From positions 1-64,000 of the forward strand of contig JAFEBY010000105.1 of the NCBI GenBank assembly GCA_018242465.1: a DNA stretch of 64,000 nucleotides. Reading direction: 5' to 3'. Positions 45,468 through 55,221 of the stretch are shown one piece after another; the first letter of the stretch is position 1; each line of letters begins with the position of its first letter. The notes beneath the pieces are model-generated. The model searched no databases. It saw nothing but the letters and a program-made list of their open reading frames with translations, and had not been told where the DNA came from. Source of the DNA: Pseudomonadota bacterium (GTDB lineage Bacteria; Pseudomonadota; Gammaproteobacteria; Xanthomonadales; Xanthomonadaceae). The translations under genes and the position numbers were made by a program.

Positions 45468-46799
45468 TCAGCGCAGCAGGTACTGGTTGAGCAGATTTTC
45501 GTAACGTTCCTGTTTGCCGCTGACTTGCATCGGCGAGTGATGATTCGCGGCCAACGCAACAAGATCGCCCAGTGCAAACCGACCTTCCGCGAAGGCCTTG
45601 CCATCGCCACCATCGAAACTAGCGTAGCGCGTCTTGCGCCACTGTTCCCACGGCGAATCCGTCAACAGCGCATGCGCCACTTCCAGCCCGCGCGCGAATG
45701 CGTCCATGCCGCCGATGTGGGCGATGAACAAGTCTTCCATGTCGACGGATTCGCGCCGGGGCTTCGCATCGAAATTCAGGCCGCCTTCCAGGCCGCCCTG
45801 GCGCAGCACGACCAGCATCGCGCCAACGGTGTCATAGAGATCAGTGGGGAACTGGTCGGTATCCCAACCGTTCTGGGCATTGCCGCGATTGGCATCGATA
45901 CTGCCGAGCAGCCCGTGATCGCTTGCGACTTGCAGGTCGTGCTCGAAGGTATGGCCGCTCAAGGTCGCGTGATTCGCCTCGATGTTGAGCTTGAAGTCCT
46001 TGTCCAGTCCGTGCTCCCTGAGGAAGCCGACCACCGTTGCGCTGTCGAAGTCGTATTGGTGCTTCATCGGCTCCATCGGCTTGGGCTCGATCAGGAAATT
46101 GCCCTTGAGGCCGATGCTGCGACCGTAATCACGCGCCATCGTGAGGAAACGGGCGAAATGCGCCAATTCGCGTTTCATGTCGGTGTTATGCAAGCTGGAA
46201 TAGCCTTCGCGGCCACCCCAGAAGACATAATGCTCGCCGCCGAGTTCCACGGTTGCGTCCAATGCATTCTTCACCTGCACCGCTGCACGCGCGACCACGC
46301 TGAAATCCGGATTGGTCGCAGCGCCGTTCATGTAGCGCGGATGCGAGAACAGGTTGGCCGTGCCCCACAGCAACTTCACGCCAGTGGCATGTTGACGCTC
46401 CTTGGCCAACGCGACCAGGTGCTTGAGATTCTTTTCATAAGTGCCGATGTCATCGGCGTCCGGCGCCAGATCGACATCATGAAAGCAGTAGTACGGCGTG
46501 CCGAGTTTGCTGAAGAATTCGAATGCGGCATCCACCTTGGCTTCCGCCGTCGCCATCGGCGAACCCGCATCCCATGGAAACCTTCGGGTTCCCGGGCCGA
46601 ATGGATCGGCACCGGCATTGCAGAAGGTATGCCAGTAGCACGTTGCGAAACGCAGGTGTTCGCGCATGCTCTTGGTGCCGACCTTCTTGTCGGCATCGTA
46701 GACCTTGAACGCAAGCGGATTGTCGGAGCCGCCTCCTTCGAACGGGATGCGGCCGATGCCGGGGAAATACTCGCGATTGCCGGTGAAGATTGTGCTCAT
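45468..46799 (-). CDS. xylA: Xylose isomerase
   Basis: 443 residues, a class II enzyme of the E. coli length (440). Catalytic His107 and Asp110 lie in C-F-H-D-V-D. The metal-binding segments are [20 protein letters not shown] and D-A-N-R-G. It converts xylose, freed by the alpha-xylosidase of this operon, to xylulose. Start ATG 46799, 12 bases after xylB. Confidence 0.97.
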   Translation of the reverse strand: MSTIFTGNREYFPGIGRIPFEGGGSDNPLAFKVYDADKKVGTKSMREHLRFATCYWHTFCNAGADPFGPGTRRFPWDAGSPMATAEAKVDAAFEFFSKLGTPYYCFHDVDLAPDADDIGTYEKNLKHLVALAKERQHATGVKLLWGTANLFSHPRYMNGAATNPDFSVVARAAVQVKNALDATVELGGEHYVFWGGREGYSSLHNTDMKRELAHFARFLTMARDYGRSIGLKGNFLIEPKPMEPMKHQYDFDSATVVGFLREHGLDKDFKLNIEANHATLSGHTFEHDLQVASDHGLLGSIDANRGNAQNGWDTDQFPTDLYDTVGAMLVVLRQGGLEGGLNFDAKPRRESVDMEDLFIAHIGGMDAFARGLEVAHALLTDSPWEQWRKTRYASFDGGDGKAFAEGRFALGDLVALAANHHSPMQVSGKQERYENLLNQYLLR

Positions 46800-46811
46800 G
46801 ATGCATTCCTG

Positions 46812-48317
46812 TCACAAATGGGACGATCCGGCGTGCTCCGCACGTTCGAGATCGAGGTAATGGAGATAACGCCGATAGGCGGCGGCGTAGGCGTTTGTGT
46901 TGCGTGGATTCGGGTTCGCGGAATGTGCAGCATCAAAATCGACGTGGTCGCGACAGATGACCATTGGCTCGATGTCCTCGCCCGCCGCCCGCCGCGTCGC
47001 CCACAGCGCTTGCAGGGCTGCACCGAAGGCCGCGCCCTCGGCCTGTCGCGGCACGTCCACAGGAAGGCCAAAGACGTCCGCGACCATCTGTCGCCATGCC
47101 GCGCTGTGGGCGCCCCCGCCGGTCAGCACGATGCGTTCGAAGACCATGCCTGCGCGTACGAATGCGTCGAAGCCGTATTTCAGGCAATAAGTCGCACCTT
47201 CCATCGCTGCCCGATACAGGTGCGCGGCATCGTTGTTGATCATGTCCATGCCATGCAGCGAGGCGCGCGCCCGCGGCAGGTCCGGCGTGCGTTCGCCATT
47301 GAAGAACGGCAGCATCGTAAGGCCGCTCGCACCCGGCATCGTGGTCGCAAGATGGGCGTCGCCATCGCGGACGGAAAAGCCGCACAGCTTTGCCACCTGC
47401 TCGGTCGCGACGGTGCAGTTCATCGTGCAGATCAGCGGCAGCCAGCCGCCGGAAGACGAGCAGAACGCCGCCCATTCGCCGGTTGCGCTGATGACCGGCG
47501 CATCCGAGTACGCGAACAGCGTGCCCGAAGTGCCAAGGCTCATCACCAGTCGCCCCGGCGACACCGCACCAGTGCCCCAGGCGGCCATCATGTTGTCACC
47601 GCCCCCTGTCGCCACTTTCGTCGTTGCCGGCAGGCCGAGTTGCGCGGCGATGACGGGATCGACGTCGAACATTGCATCCGGCTCGACGATCGGCGGCAGG
47701 CACGCCACAAGATCGCGTTGCGCATCGGTGGCATGCAACAGTTCCTTCGACCATCGTCGCGTGCGCACGTCCAGCCAGCCGGTGCCCGAGGCATCGCCCC
47801 ATTCGCAGAAACGCTTGCCGGTGAGCACGAAATTCAGGTAATCGTGAGGCAGCAGAATCGTCACCAGCTTCGCGTACGCATCAGGACGATGCTTGCGCGT
47901 CCACGGCAATTTCGATGCGGTATAGCCCGGCGGAATCGGATTGCCGGCCAACTCGATGCAACGGAATGCCCCACCTGCGGCATCCATGATTTCATCGCAT
48001 TCGAGCGAAGTGCTGGTATCGCACCACAACTTGGCCGGTGCCAGCACATTGCCATCGGCGTCCACGGGCACGAGGCCATGCTGCTGACCGGATACCGCGA
48101 GCGCGACGATGCGTGATCGCACGCCAGCGTCGATGCGCGCGAAGCAGTCACGCAGCGCCTGGATCCAATCCGCAGGGTTCTGCTCCCGACTGCCGTCGTC
48201 ACGGCTCGCCAGTTCCAGGCACTCACTGGCACTGGCAATCACCTGCTTCGTGGCGGCGTCGTACACCACCACTTTCAGGCTTTGGGTCCCTGCATCGATG
48301 CCGGCGTACAGGCTCAC
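46812..48317 (-). CDS. xylB: Xylulokinase
   Basis: 501 residues from GTG 48317, overlapping the GH95 stop (GTGA). A FGGY carbohydrate kinase with Y-A-G-I-D-A-G-T-Q-S-L-K, S-G-Q-Q-H-G, catalytic Asp in G-G-G-D-N-M, M-S-L-G-T-S-G-T and L-T-G-G-G-A-H-S. The longer frame upstream is antisense-like and not used. It phosphorylates xylulose to the pentose-phosphate intermediate. Confidence 0.94.
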   Translation of the reverse strand: MSLYAGIDAGTQSLKVVVYDAATKQVIASASECLELASRDDGSREQNPADWIQALRDCFARIDAGVRSRIVALAVSGQQHGLVPVDADGNVLAPAKLWCDTSTSLECDEIMDAAGGAFRCIELAGNPIPPGYTASKLPWTRKHRPDAYAKLVTILLPHDYLNFVLTGKRFCEWGDASGTGWLDVRTRRWSKELLHATDAQRDLVACLPPIVEPDAMFDVDPVIAAQLGLPATTKVATGGGDNMMAAWGTGAVSPGRLVMSLGTSGTLFAYSDAPVISATGEWAAFCSSSGGWLPLICTMNCTVATEQVAKLCGFSVRDGDAHLATTMPGASGLTMLPFFNGERTPDLPRARASLHGMDMINNDAAHLYRAAMEGATYCLKYGFDAFVRAGMVFERIVLTGGGAHSAAWRQMVADVFGLPVDVPRQAEGAAFGAALQALWATRRAAGEDIEPMVICRDHVDFDAAHSANPNPRNTNAYAAAYRRYLHYLDLERAEHAGSSHL

Positions 48318-50713
48318 GCGCGCACCAGCCGGTCGCCGTGCAGGACGACGTCCACGGCCTCGTTTGCCTTCAACCGCAATTCCATCGTGTCGTTCCGATA
48401 CGCAAGTGCGTAGTCCCCGCCTTTGTCGCTGTGCAACGTGGCCTTTGCGAGTCGCCCTTCGCGCCATGCCAGATCGATGCTGGCGGCATTGCGCACACGC
48501 AAGCCCCGCACTTCGCCTGTCGGCCACGCCTTCGGCAATGCGGGCAGCAGGAATACCGTGCCACCCCAGCTTTGCATCAGCATCTCGGTGATGCCGGACG
48601 TTCCGCCGAAATTGCCGTCGATCTGGAACGGTGGATGGGCGTCGAACAAGTTGGGATACGTGCGCTGCGGCGTCAGCAGCATTGCCAGCACCTTGTACGC
48701 GTGTTCGCCATCGCCCAGACGTGCCCACAGGTTCAAGCGCCAGGCGATGCCCCAACCCGTTGCATCGTCGCCGCGCAATTCCAGCGAGCGGCGCGCGGCG
48801 GCCGCAAGTTCCGGCGTGTCACGCAAATTGATCTGGCTGGATGGATGCAATGCGTACAGGTGCGAGACATGGCGATGGTGTGGCTCCGGCGCCTGCATGT
48901 CCCAATCCTGCTGCCATTCCTGCAATTGCCCCGCCTTTCCGATGCGATGCGGCGGCAGCTGTTCGCGCAACGCAGCGAGCTTGCCCGCGAAGTCGCCATC
49001 GACACCGAGAATCCGAGTGGCATGGATGCAGTGATCGAACAGATCGCGCAGCAGTTGCGCGTCCATCGATGGCCCGGCACACACCGCAGCGCCAAATGGG
49101 TGCCTGTTTTCCGGGGAAACCGACGGATTAGTCACCATCGCCCCGGTACGAGGATCGCGCAGGAGCGTGGCCATGAAGAACTCGGCGGCCCCCTTGAACA
49201 GTGGCCACACCGATGCGAGATACGCGCGATCGCGCCCGTAATCCCAGCGATCCCACAATTGCTGCAACAGCCATGCGCCGCCCATCGGCCACAGCGCCCA
49301 TTGCGCGCCATCCGGCGGCGTCGCAACGCGCCACAGATCGGTGTTGTTATGCGTCACCCAGCCCGGCGCGCCATACATGCGGTGCGCGACATCGGCGCCG
49401 GTGACGGCAAGTTCGCGAACCATCATTTCCAGCGGCGCCACGCATTCGCCCAGTGCGCCGGCTTCCGCCGGCCAGTAATTCATTTCCGTGTTGATGTTGA
49501 GCGTGTACTTGCTCTCCCACGGCGGCGCCATGCGATCGTTCCATATGCCTTGCAGGTTGGCCGGCTGGCCGCCCGCACGGGAACTGGCGATCAACAGATA
49601 TCGCCCGTATTGGTGATAGAGCGCCGCCAGCGACGGGTCATCACCTTTCGCATATTCGCGCACGCGCTCATCGGTGGGTCCTTGCGCGGCGGCGGTATGC
49701 CCGAGATCAAGCGCGACCCGCCGGAATAGCGCGCGATGATCGCTCTGGTGGCGCTGCAACAGACGGGCAAGGGGGATCGCGCATACAGCTGCGAGTCGTG
49801 TCGCGGTGTCCCGCAATGGATCGCCACCGACGTCATCGAAAGCGCGGTGACTGGTGCCGGAGACGATGCGCAGGATCACGGCATCGGCGTCACGGACGAC
49901 CAGGCGATCGCGCTCGACGTGGACGCTCCCGCCCTCTGTCTGCACATGCACGCGCAAAGCGAAACGCAATGCGCCGCCGATGCCGTTGGCATCGGCATTG
50001 CGCCCGCTGAACAACAGACCGTGGCCATCGACCGCTTCCACCCGGCCCGATTGCGGACTGTCGATGCCGATGCGCAGCGATATGCCGCCTGGCCGCGCGC
50101 AGGCAACATGCACCACGATGCAGCCGTCAGGTGCAGATGCGAAGACGGTGCGGCGTATGCGTGCATCGCCAGTACCGAATACGGTATTGGCCACTGCACC
50201 ATCAAGGTCGAGCTCGCGCTGGTAGTCGCGGGTGTTGTCGACGCGGTCGTGATCGATCAACAGGTCTGCCAGCGGCTGGTACGGCATCTGCTTGACCGGC
50301 CGCGAGATCAGCGTGTCGTCGGCGAGCCGCTCCGCGTCGGCGTAGTGACCTGCAAAGATCAACTCACGCACCTTTGCCAACGTTGCACGCGATTGCGGGT
50401 TCACCGCCGTATACGGACCGCCGGCATAGAGCGTGGCCTCGTTCAACTGGATGCGCTCATGGACGGCATCGCCCCACACCATCGCGCCGAGGCGGCCATT
50501 GCCGACCGGCAACGCTTCGACCCATTGCGTGGCCGGTTGCCGGTACCACAATCGCAACGGCGAGGAACTCGCATCATCGATCGCGACACCGTCAACAGAT
50601 GCGGATGCGTCCATCCGGGTTGCATCGCCATCACCGGCAAAGGCGATCCCGCCGGCACCGGCTGCAGCCAGTGCCGCCGTCGCTTTCAGCAAGTCGCGCC
50701 GGCTGAGCACCAT
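48314..50713 (-). CDS. GH95 alpha-L-fucosidase with twin-arginine signal
   Basis: 799 residues. The N-terminus is a Tat signal (S-R-R-D-L-L-K-A, then an Ala/Gly-rich hydrophobic stretch). GH95 features: W-V-E-A-L-P-V-G-N-G-R-L-G-A-M-V, Q-L-N-E-A-T-L-Y-A-G-G-P, the N-I-N-T-E-M-N-Y-W-P-A-E catalytic Asn pair, Glu in L-Q-E-W-Q-Q-D, H-H-R-H-V-S-H-L-Y and Asp in Q-I-D-G-N-F-G-G. It would remove alpha-1,2-fucose from xyloglucan side chains in the periplasm. No L-fucose catabolic gene is in the window. Confidence 0.93.
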   Translation of the reverse strand: MVLSRRDLLKATAALAAAGAGGIAFAGDGDATRMDASASVDGVAIDDASSSPLRLWYRQPATQWVEALPVGNGRLGAMVWGDAVHERIQLNEATLYAGGPYTAVNPQSRATLAKVRELIFAGHYADAERLADDTLISRPVKQMPYQPLADLLIDHDRVDNTRDYQRELDLDGAVANTVFGTGDARIRRTVFASAPDGCIVVHVACARPGGISLRIGIDSPQSGRVEAVDGHGLLFSGRNADANGIGGALRFALRVHVQTEGGSVHVERDRLVVRDADAVILRIVSGTSHRAFDDVGGDPLRDTATRLAAVCAIPLARLLQRHQSDHRALFRRVALDLGHTAAAQGPTDERVREYAKGDDPSLAALYHQYGRYLLIASSRAGGQPANLQGIWNDRMAPPWESKYTLNINTEMNYWPAEAGALGECVAPLEMMVRELAVTGADVAHRMYGAPGWVTHNNTDLWRVATPPDGAQWALWPMGGAWLLQQLWDRWDYGRDRAYLASVWPLFKGAAEFFMATLLRDPRTGAMVTNPSVSPENRHPFGAAVCAGPSMDAQLLRDLFDHCIHATRILGVDGDFAGKLAALREQLPPHRIGKAGQLQEWQQDWDMQAPEPHHRHVSHLYALHPSSQINLRDTPELAAAARRSLELRGDDATGWGIAWRLNLWARLGDGEHAYKVLAMLLTPQRTYPNLFDAHPPFQIDGNFGGTSGITEMLMQSWGGTVFLLPALPKAWPTGEVRGLRVRNAASIDLAWREGRLAKATLHSDKGGDYALAYRNDTMELRLKANEAVDVVLHGDRLVRA

Positions 50714-50716
50714 CGT

Positions 50717-53545
50717 TCAGCGCTTCCGCACCACGATCGCCGCGCCGTCGTAGCGCACGCTGACATCCGCCTTCGGCTCGATCGCACCCGCATCTGCGCG
50801 CGGCCCGTCGATGAAGCGCACGCGGATTTCCCGTTTCGCCTGCATCCCCGGATACCCGCCCTGTCGCGCGCCGATGCCGAGCTCGCCAAGCCTGTCGTTC
50901 CACGTCAGCGGGATGCGGCTGAACTCGCCGCGCTCGTAACCGTAGTTGCGACCGTTGTCTTCGTACAGGGAGAAGCTGCCATCGCTGCCGGTGTAGACAT
51001 CGATCGTCAACGGCGCATCGGGCTGCTCATCGACGTACTTCTGCACCACGGTACGCGGCACGATGGCACCCGCGCGGACGAACAACGGCATGCGTTGCAG
51101 CGGCGCCGCCGCCGTGATGGTTTGACCGCCATTGAAGCGCTTCCCGGTTTCAAAATCGATCCACTTGCTGCCCGCCGGCAAATACACCGGTCGCATCGTC
51201 GCCTTGAATCTGGTCACCGGCGCGACCAGGAACGCCGGACCGAACAGGTATTCGTCGGCCACGTCGCGCGCCTTCGCGTCATTCGGGAAATCCATCGCCA
51301 GTGCGCGCAGGATGGTGCCGTCTTTCTGGTACGTGTCGCCAGCCAGCGTATAGACGTAGGGCAGCAGCGAATAGCGCAGCTTCAGGTAATGCACGAAGCT
51401 GTCGTACTCCGGCGTTCCCGGCGGTGCGATGTTCCAGATTTCTCGATACGGCGGTTGGCCGTGCAGGCGGAAAATCGGCACGAATGCGCCGTACTGGAAC
51501 CAGCGCAGGTTGAGCGCGCGCCATTCGGCAACATCCGCCGGATTTTGATCGATGTAGCGCTGCTCGGGCGCGAAACCGCCGATATCGAAACTGACATTGG
51601 GGATGCCGGCCATCGAAGCATTGACCAGGCCCGCGATCTGCTCCTCCATGTTGTCCCAACGCGGCACGATGTCGCCGCTCCAGAACGCAGAAGCGTTGCG
51701 TTGCTGACCGGCGAACGCGGCGCGCGACAGGATGAAGACGCGCTTGTCGGGATTCACCTCGCGCGACCCGCGATACACCCCGCTGGTGTGCGCCAACGGA
51801 TAGGAATTGAAGTATTCGTCCACCGGGCCGAGCGCGGTCGGCGTGGTGCGTGCCTTGCGTTCGGCCACGTTGATGCTGTCCTGCTGATCAGGCTCGCTGG
51901 CGTCCAGCCACCAGGCATCGATGCCTTTGCTGTTGAGCTTGGCGTTCACCTGGCGCCAAAAAATGTCCTGCGCGTCCTTCGAGTACGGATCGTAGAAGGA
52001 ATTGAGATAGCCATCGCCGATCCAATCGCGCACGCCGATCCGGATCGGTCGCTGGTAGATGTGCCCAGCCTTGTCCAACTCCTTGTAATTCTCCGTGGTC
52101 GGATAGAACTTCGGCCACACCGAGATCATGATCTGCGCATGCTGATCGTGCACGTGCTTGATCATGCCGACGGGATCCGGGAAGAACTGCTTGTCGAAAT
52201 CGTGCGAGCCCCACGCATTCACCGGCCAGTACGACCAGTCCAGCACGATGTTGTCCAGCGGCAGCCCGCGCTTGCGGTATTCATCGACGATGCCGGTGAG
52301 TTCGTCGCCGGTCTTGTAGCGTTCGCGACTTTGCCAGAAGCCGTACGCCCACTTCGGCAACAGCGTGGCCTTGCCGGTCAACTGGCGATAGCCCGCCAGC
52401 ACTGCGTCACCACTGTCACCCGCCACCACGTAATAGTCGATCATCTGCCCGGCTTCGGACCAGATCGACAGATCGTTCGCTTCTGCCGCCGGCAGCGGAT
52501 CGCGATGCAGCAGCGCGATATAGGCCGGATCGAGCATGTTCCACTCGACCTTGATGGCGTGCCTTTCGCCCGCCTTCAGATCCAGTGCGAATTCATGATG
52601 CCAGGCATTCCAGTTCTGCCGCCATTTATCGAGCACCAGTTTGCCGTCGATCCACAGCTTGGCGTATTCGCTGTTGTAGAGCGAGAAGGTGTGATGGCCA
52701 CTGGTCTTCGCCGCAAAACTGCCCTGCCACGTCACCAGCGCACGCTGGTTCTTTCCGGGCAACGCCTCTTTGGGGAAGCGTTCGTAATCTTCGCGGTATT
52801 GATAGTCGATCCCTGTTTCCCCGCGCGTGAGCCTGGGCGTGCCGTTGATGGAATACGTCGCTGTCAACGCGCCAGGCTTGCCCTTGGCATCCCAGATCTT
52901 CAGGGATTCGCCGAACGGACGCAGCCCCCGCGGATCGCCGTAACGGGTGATCGCATTGTTGTCCCAGAGGATGCCGTAATGGCGGCTGGACACGAGATAC
53001 GGAATCGGCTTGTCGATATTGTGCTGCAGCAGTTCAACATCGCGGCCCTTCAGGTTCATCCAGCCCTGCTGGTGCATGCCGGTGCCGTACAGGCCTTCCC
53101 CTGCATTCGGCTCGAAACGTTGGCGCACACTGAAGTACTGCCTGCCTTCAGCGGAAAACGGAGTGAACGTACGACCGCCTGCGCGTTCGCTCAGCAACAG
53201 TTTTCCGGCCATGTCGAAAAACCGCACGCGCCCGTCCTTCAACGACACCTCGGCAGCGATACCAGTCGCTTGCACACGCACGCTGTCCTTCGCCTGCGCC
53301 ACGTCGAATTTTGCCGGCCCCTGAATCGGCACGCGCATCAGGCTCGTACTGCGCGCGAAATTGCCACTGGCGTCGGCGCTGACGCGAATGATGTGGTCGT
53401 TCACCACTTGCAGGCGCACGCGCGCCGCCCCGGCTTCGGCGGGACGCACGATCAGGCCATCATCGGTTCTTTCCACCGTCTGGGCCATCGCAAGCGTCGG
53501 CAACAGCGCCAACACCAGCATGTTCATTCGCATCATCCGCATCAT
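50717..53545 (-). CDS. GH31 alpha-xylosidase with inserted PA14 domain
   Basis: 942 residues. Several Met codons cluster at the start (M-M-R-M-M-R-M-N-M), with AGGAA directly upstream, so the exact start is uncertain by a few codons. A signal peptide ends at A-M-A-Q. Within the N-terminal domain, residues about 225-345 form a PA14 insertion (W-Q-G-S-F-A-A-K-T-S-G, L-W-I-D-G-K-L-V-L-D), as in Cellvibrio Xyl31A. The catalytic barrel has nucleophile Asp in W-W-L-D-A-S-E-P-D and acid/base Asp in F-W-S-G-D-I. PA14-bearing GH31 enzymes act on xyloglucan oligosaccharides. Confidence 0.93.
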   Translation of the reverse strand: MMRMMRMNMLVLALLPTLAMAQTVERTDDGLIVRPAEAGAARVRLQVVNDHIIRVSADASGNFARSTSLMRVPIQGPAKFDVAQAKDSVRVQATGIAAEVSLKDGRVRFFDMAGKLLLSERAGGRTFTPFSAEGRQYFSVRQRFEPNAGEGLYGTGMHQQGWMNLKGRDVELLQHNIDKPIPYLVSSRHYGILWDNNAITRYGDPRGLRPFGESLKIWDAKGKPGALTATYSINGTPRLTRGETGIDYQYREDYERFPKEALPGKNQRALVTWQGSFAAKTSGHHTFSLYNSEYAKLWIDGKLVLDKWRQNWNAWHHEFALDLKAGERHAIKVEWNMLDPAYIALLHRDPLPAAEANDLSIWSEAGQMIDYYVVAGDSGDAVLAGYRQLTGKATLLPKWAYGFWQSRERYKTGDELTGIVDEYRKRGLPLDNIVLDWSYWPVNAWGSHDFDKQFFPDPVGMIKHVHDQHAQIMISVWPKFYPTTENYKELDKAGHIYQRPIRIGVRDWIGDGYLNSFYDPYSKDAQDIFWRQVNAKLNSKGIDAWWLDASEPDQQDSINVAERKARTTPTALGPVDEYFNSYPLAHTSGVYRGSREVNPDKRVFILSRAAFAGQQRNASAFWSGDIVPRWDNMEEQIAGLVNASMAGIPNVSFDIGGFAPEQRYIDQNPADVAEWRALNLRWFQYGAFVPIFRLHGQPPYREIWNIAPPGTPEYDSFVHYLKLRYSLLPYVYTLAGDTYQKDGTILRALAMDFPNDAKARDVADEYLFGPAFLVAPVTRFKATMRPVYLPAGSKWIDFETGKRFNGGQTITAAAPLQRMPLFVRAGAIVPRTVVQKYVDEQPDAPLTIDVYTGSDGSFSLYEDNGRNYGYERGEFSRIPLTWNDRLGELGIGARQGGYPGMQAKREIRVRFIDGPRADAGAIEPKADVSVRYDGAAIVVRKR

Positions 53546-53561
53546 TTCCTGGTCCTCGATC

Positions 53562-55217
53562 TCAATAGCTGGCCAGCTTCACCCGCAGCAACTGCGTGGC
53601 GCTGGAAAAATTCAATCCGTAATCGGTCTGGTCGCCGTTCCAACGGCGCCGGAACCGCCACCGGCCTTCGTCGTCATAGGTGCCTTCATCGACGGACACA
53701 TAGATCTGCCGCGCAGCTTTCGCGGGATCCGCGGCGATGATCTCCACGCGCGCGTGCATGGCGGTGACCAGGAATTCGTCCGCCGCGAGTTGAACGATCA
53801 ATGCCGCACCCACGGGATCGGGATTGCCCGGCGGCTTGCCCTGGAACCAGAACTGCGGAACACCGTAGGTCACGACCGCATTCCAGCGTGCGTCGAGCTT
53901 CAAGGTCTGCGTTGGTTGCCCGGGTTCTTCGGCCGTCCCGTGCACCTTGCCTTCGTAGCTCGCCTTCGCGATCACCCGCATCGCGGGTTTCACCAGTCGA
54001 TAATTCAGCGCGAACGGTTCCAGCGTTTCCGGCGTGACGGCCTTCGCACCCAGTGGCCAGTTCGAATACTTCGAATAGTCGATCCCGAATGGTGACCAGC
54101 CGATCGCCTGGCGGCCAAGTGCGGCGAAGAAGTAGCGGGCGTATTCGCTGCGGTTTCCGGTTTCGGCGACGAACAACGGGTTGTCGGCGCGCGCATAGCG
54201 TTCGAGCACCGTGTCATAGAGCTTGTATTCCGGCATGTAGATGTCGGGGGCAAGCAGGTCGACATGCGGCGCGGCGACCTTGTAGATGTCGAGCACGTTG
54301 TCGGTGGCGCCACCGCTCGCGTACTGGCCAGGCTGGCCGGGGTTGAACGGCCCGCGCAACGCGGCGTTGACATACATCGGCAGCGGATACTCGTGCTTTC
54401 CGGCTGCAGCTACCTGGTCGATGAATCGCGCGATCGACCACGCATGGAAAAATTCGTCCGCATCATTGCCGAATGCCTGCGACCACGTCCCCGGCTGCTT
54501 GCCCAGCCGCTTGATCAGCGCATCCGGCACCGGCCCATCGAACTCCCTTTGCGCCAGCGGCGAGAAGTCGCGCGCGCTGCCGTATGTTCCCGGCTCGTTT
54601 TCCACCTGCACCATGATGACGGTGCGCTGCGCATCCACCTGCTTGAGATGGCGCATTAATCGAATGAACGCTGCTCGATCCGCATCGAGTGTGGCATGGG
54701 CATGCGGAGACAATGAATTGAGCGTGCGCCCATCGCGCGTCACCACGCGCGGGAAGCGCGCATTGTCCAGCTTCACCCAGGCCGGCGCATAGTTCGGCCC
54801 GTTGTTCTTCCATGTCGCAAACCACAGCAATACCAGCCTCAGGTGTTTCGCGCGCGCTTGTTCCAGCAAGGTGTCGACGAAGGAAAAATCAAAGGCGCCT
54901 TCCCTTGCTTCGATCTGTTCCCACGATACCGGCACCATCAGCGTGTTCGGATCGACGACATCGATGGCCGGCCAGACATCCTCCAGCACATCGGGCCAAT
55001 TGCTGGAATTGTTGACCTGCGCGCCCAATACCAGGAAGGGAGCGCCATCCACCCACAGCGCGTGGCGTCCTTCGTGGCTGGTGATCCGTGGCAGCGGCGG
55101 CGGCGCCACGGGTTTCGTCGCCGCCGACGCAACCGGCAGGCCGATCGCCAGCATCAACACGGACGTCGCCAGCACCTGCAGGATCCGGTTGCGGAGCAGG
55201 AAGAAACTGGATGCCAT
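53562..55217 (-). CDS. GH35 beta-galactosidase, DUF5597 subtype (xyloglucan-type)
   Basis: 551 residues from ATG 55217, five bases after the esterase stop; the frame reaches 55232 with a weaker start. Signal peptide cleaved near A-S-A-A. A GH35 barrel with acid/base Glu in V-Q-V-E-N-E-P-G-T-Y-G and nucleophile Glu in F-V-A-E-T-G-N. The C-terminal DUF5597 beta domain follows. This is a different, shorter subtype from the GH35 at 32780 and corresponds to the xyloglucan-specific Bgl35A of Cellvibrio. It removes the galactose exposed after defucosylation. Confidence 0.92.
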   Translation of the reverse strand: MASSFFLLRNRILQVLATSVLMLAIGLPVASAATKPVAPPPLPRITSHEGRHALWVDGAPFLVLGAQVNNSSNWPDVLEDVWPAIDVVDPNTLMVPVSWEQIEAREGAFDFSFVDTLLEQARAKHLRLVLLWFATWKNNGPNYAPAWVKLDNARFPRVVTRDGRTLNSLSPHAHATLDADRAAFIRLMRHLKQVDAQRTVIMVQVENEPGTYGSARDFSPLAQREFDGPVPDALIKRLGKQPGTWSQAFGNDADEFFHAWSIARFIDQVAAAGKHEYPLPMYVNAALRGPFNPGQPGQYASGGATDNVLDIYKVAAPHVDLLAPDIYMPEYKLYDTVLERYARADNPLFVAETGNRSEYARYFFAALGRQAIGWSPFGIDYSKYSNWPLGAKAVTPETLEPFALNYRLVKPAMRVIAKASYEGKVHGTAEEPGQPTQTLKLDARWNAVVTYGVPQFWFQGKPPGNPDPVGAALIVQLAADEFLVTAMHARVEIIAADPAKAARQIYVSVDEGTYDDEGRWRFRRRWNGDQTDYGLNFSSATQLLRVKLASY

Positions 55218-55221
55218 GCCC

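Noticed and set aside
45525..48116. An 863-codon open frame on the plus strand
   Set aside because: Antisense to xylA and xylB, both of which have full catalytic motifs on the other strand.
49736..53740. A 1334-codon open frame on the plus strand
   Set aside because: It is exactly antisense to the GH95 and GH31 genes. Its protein is a His/Arg/Val-rich mixture without domains, as expected from the reverse of GC-rich codons.
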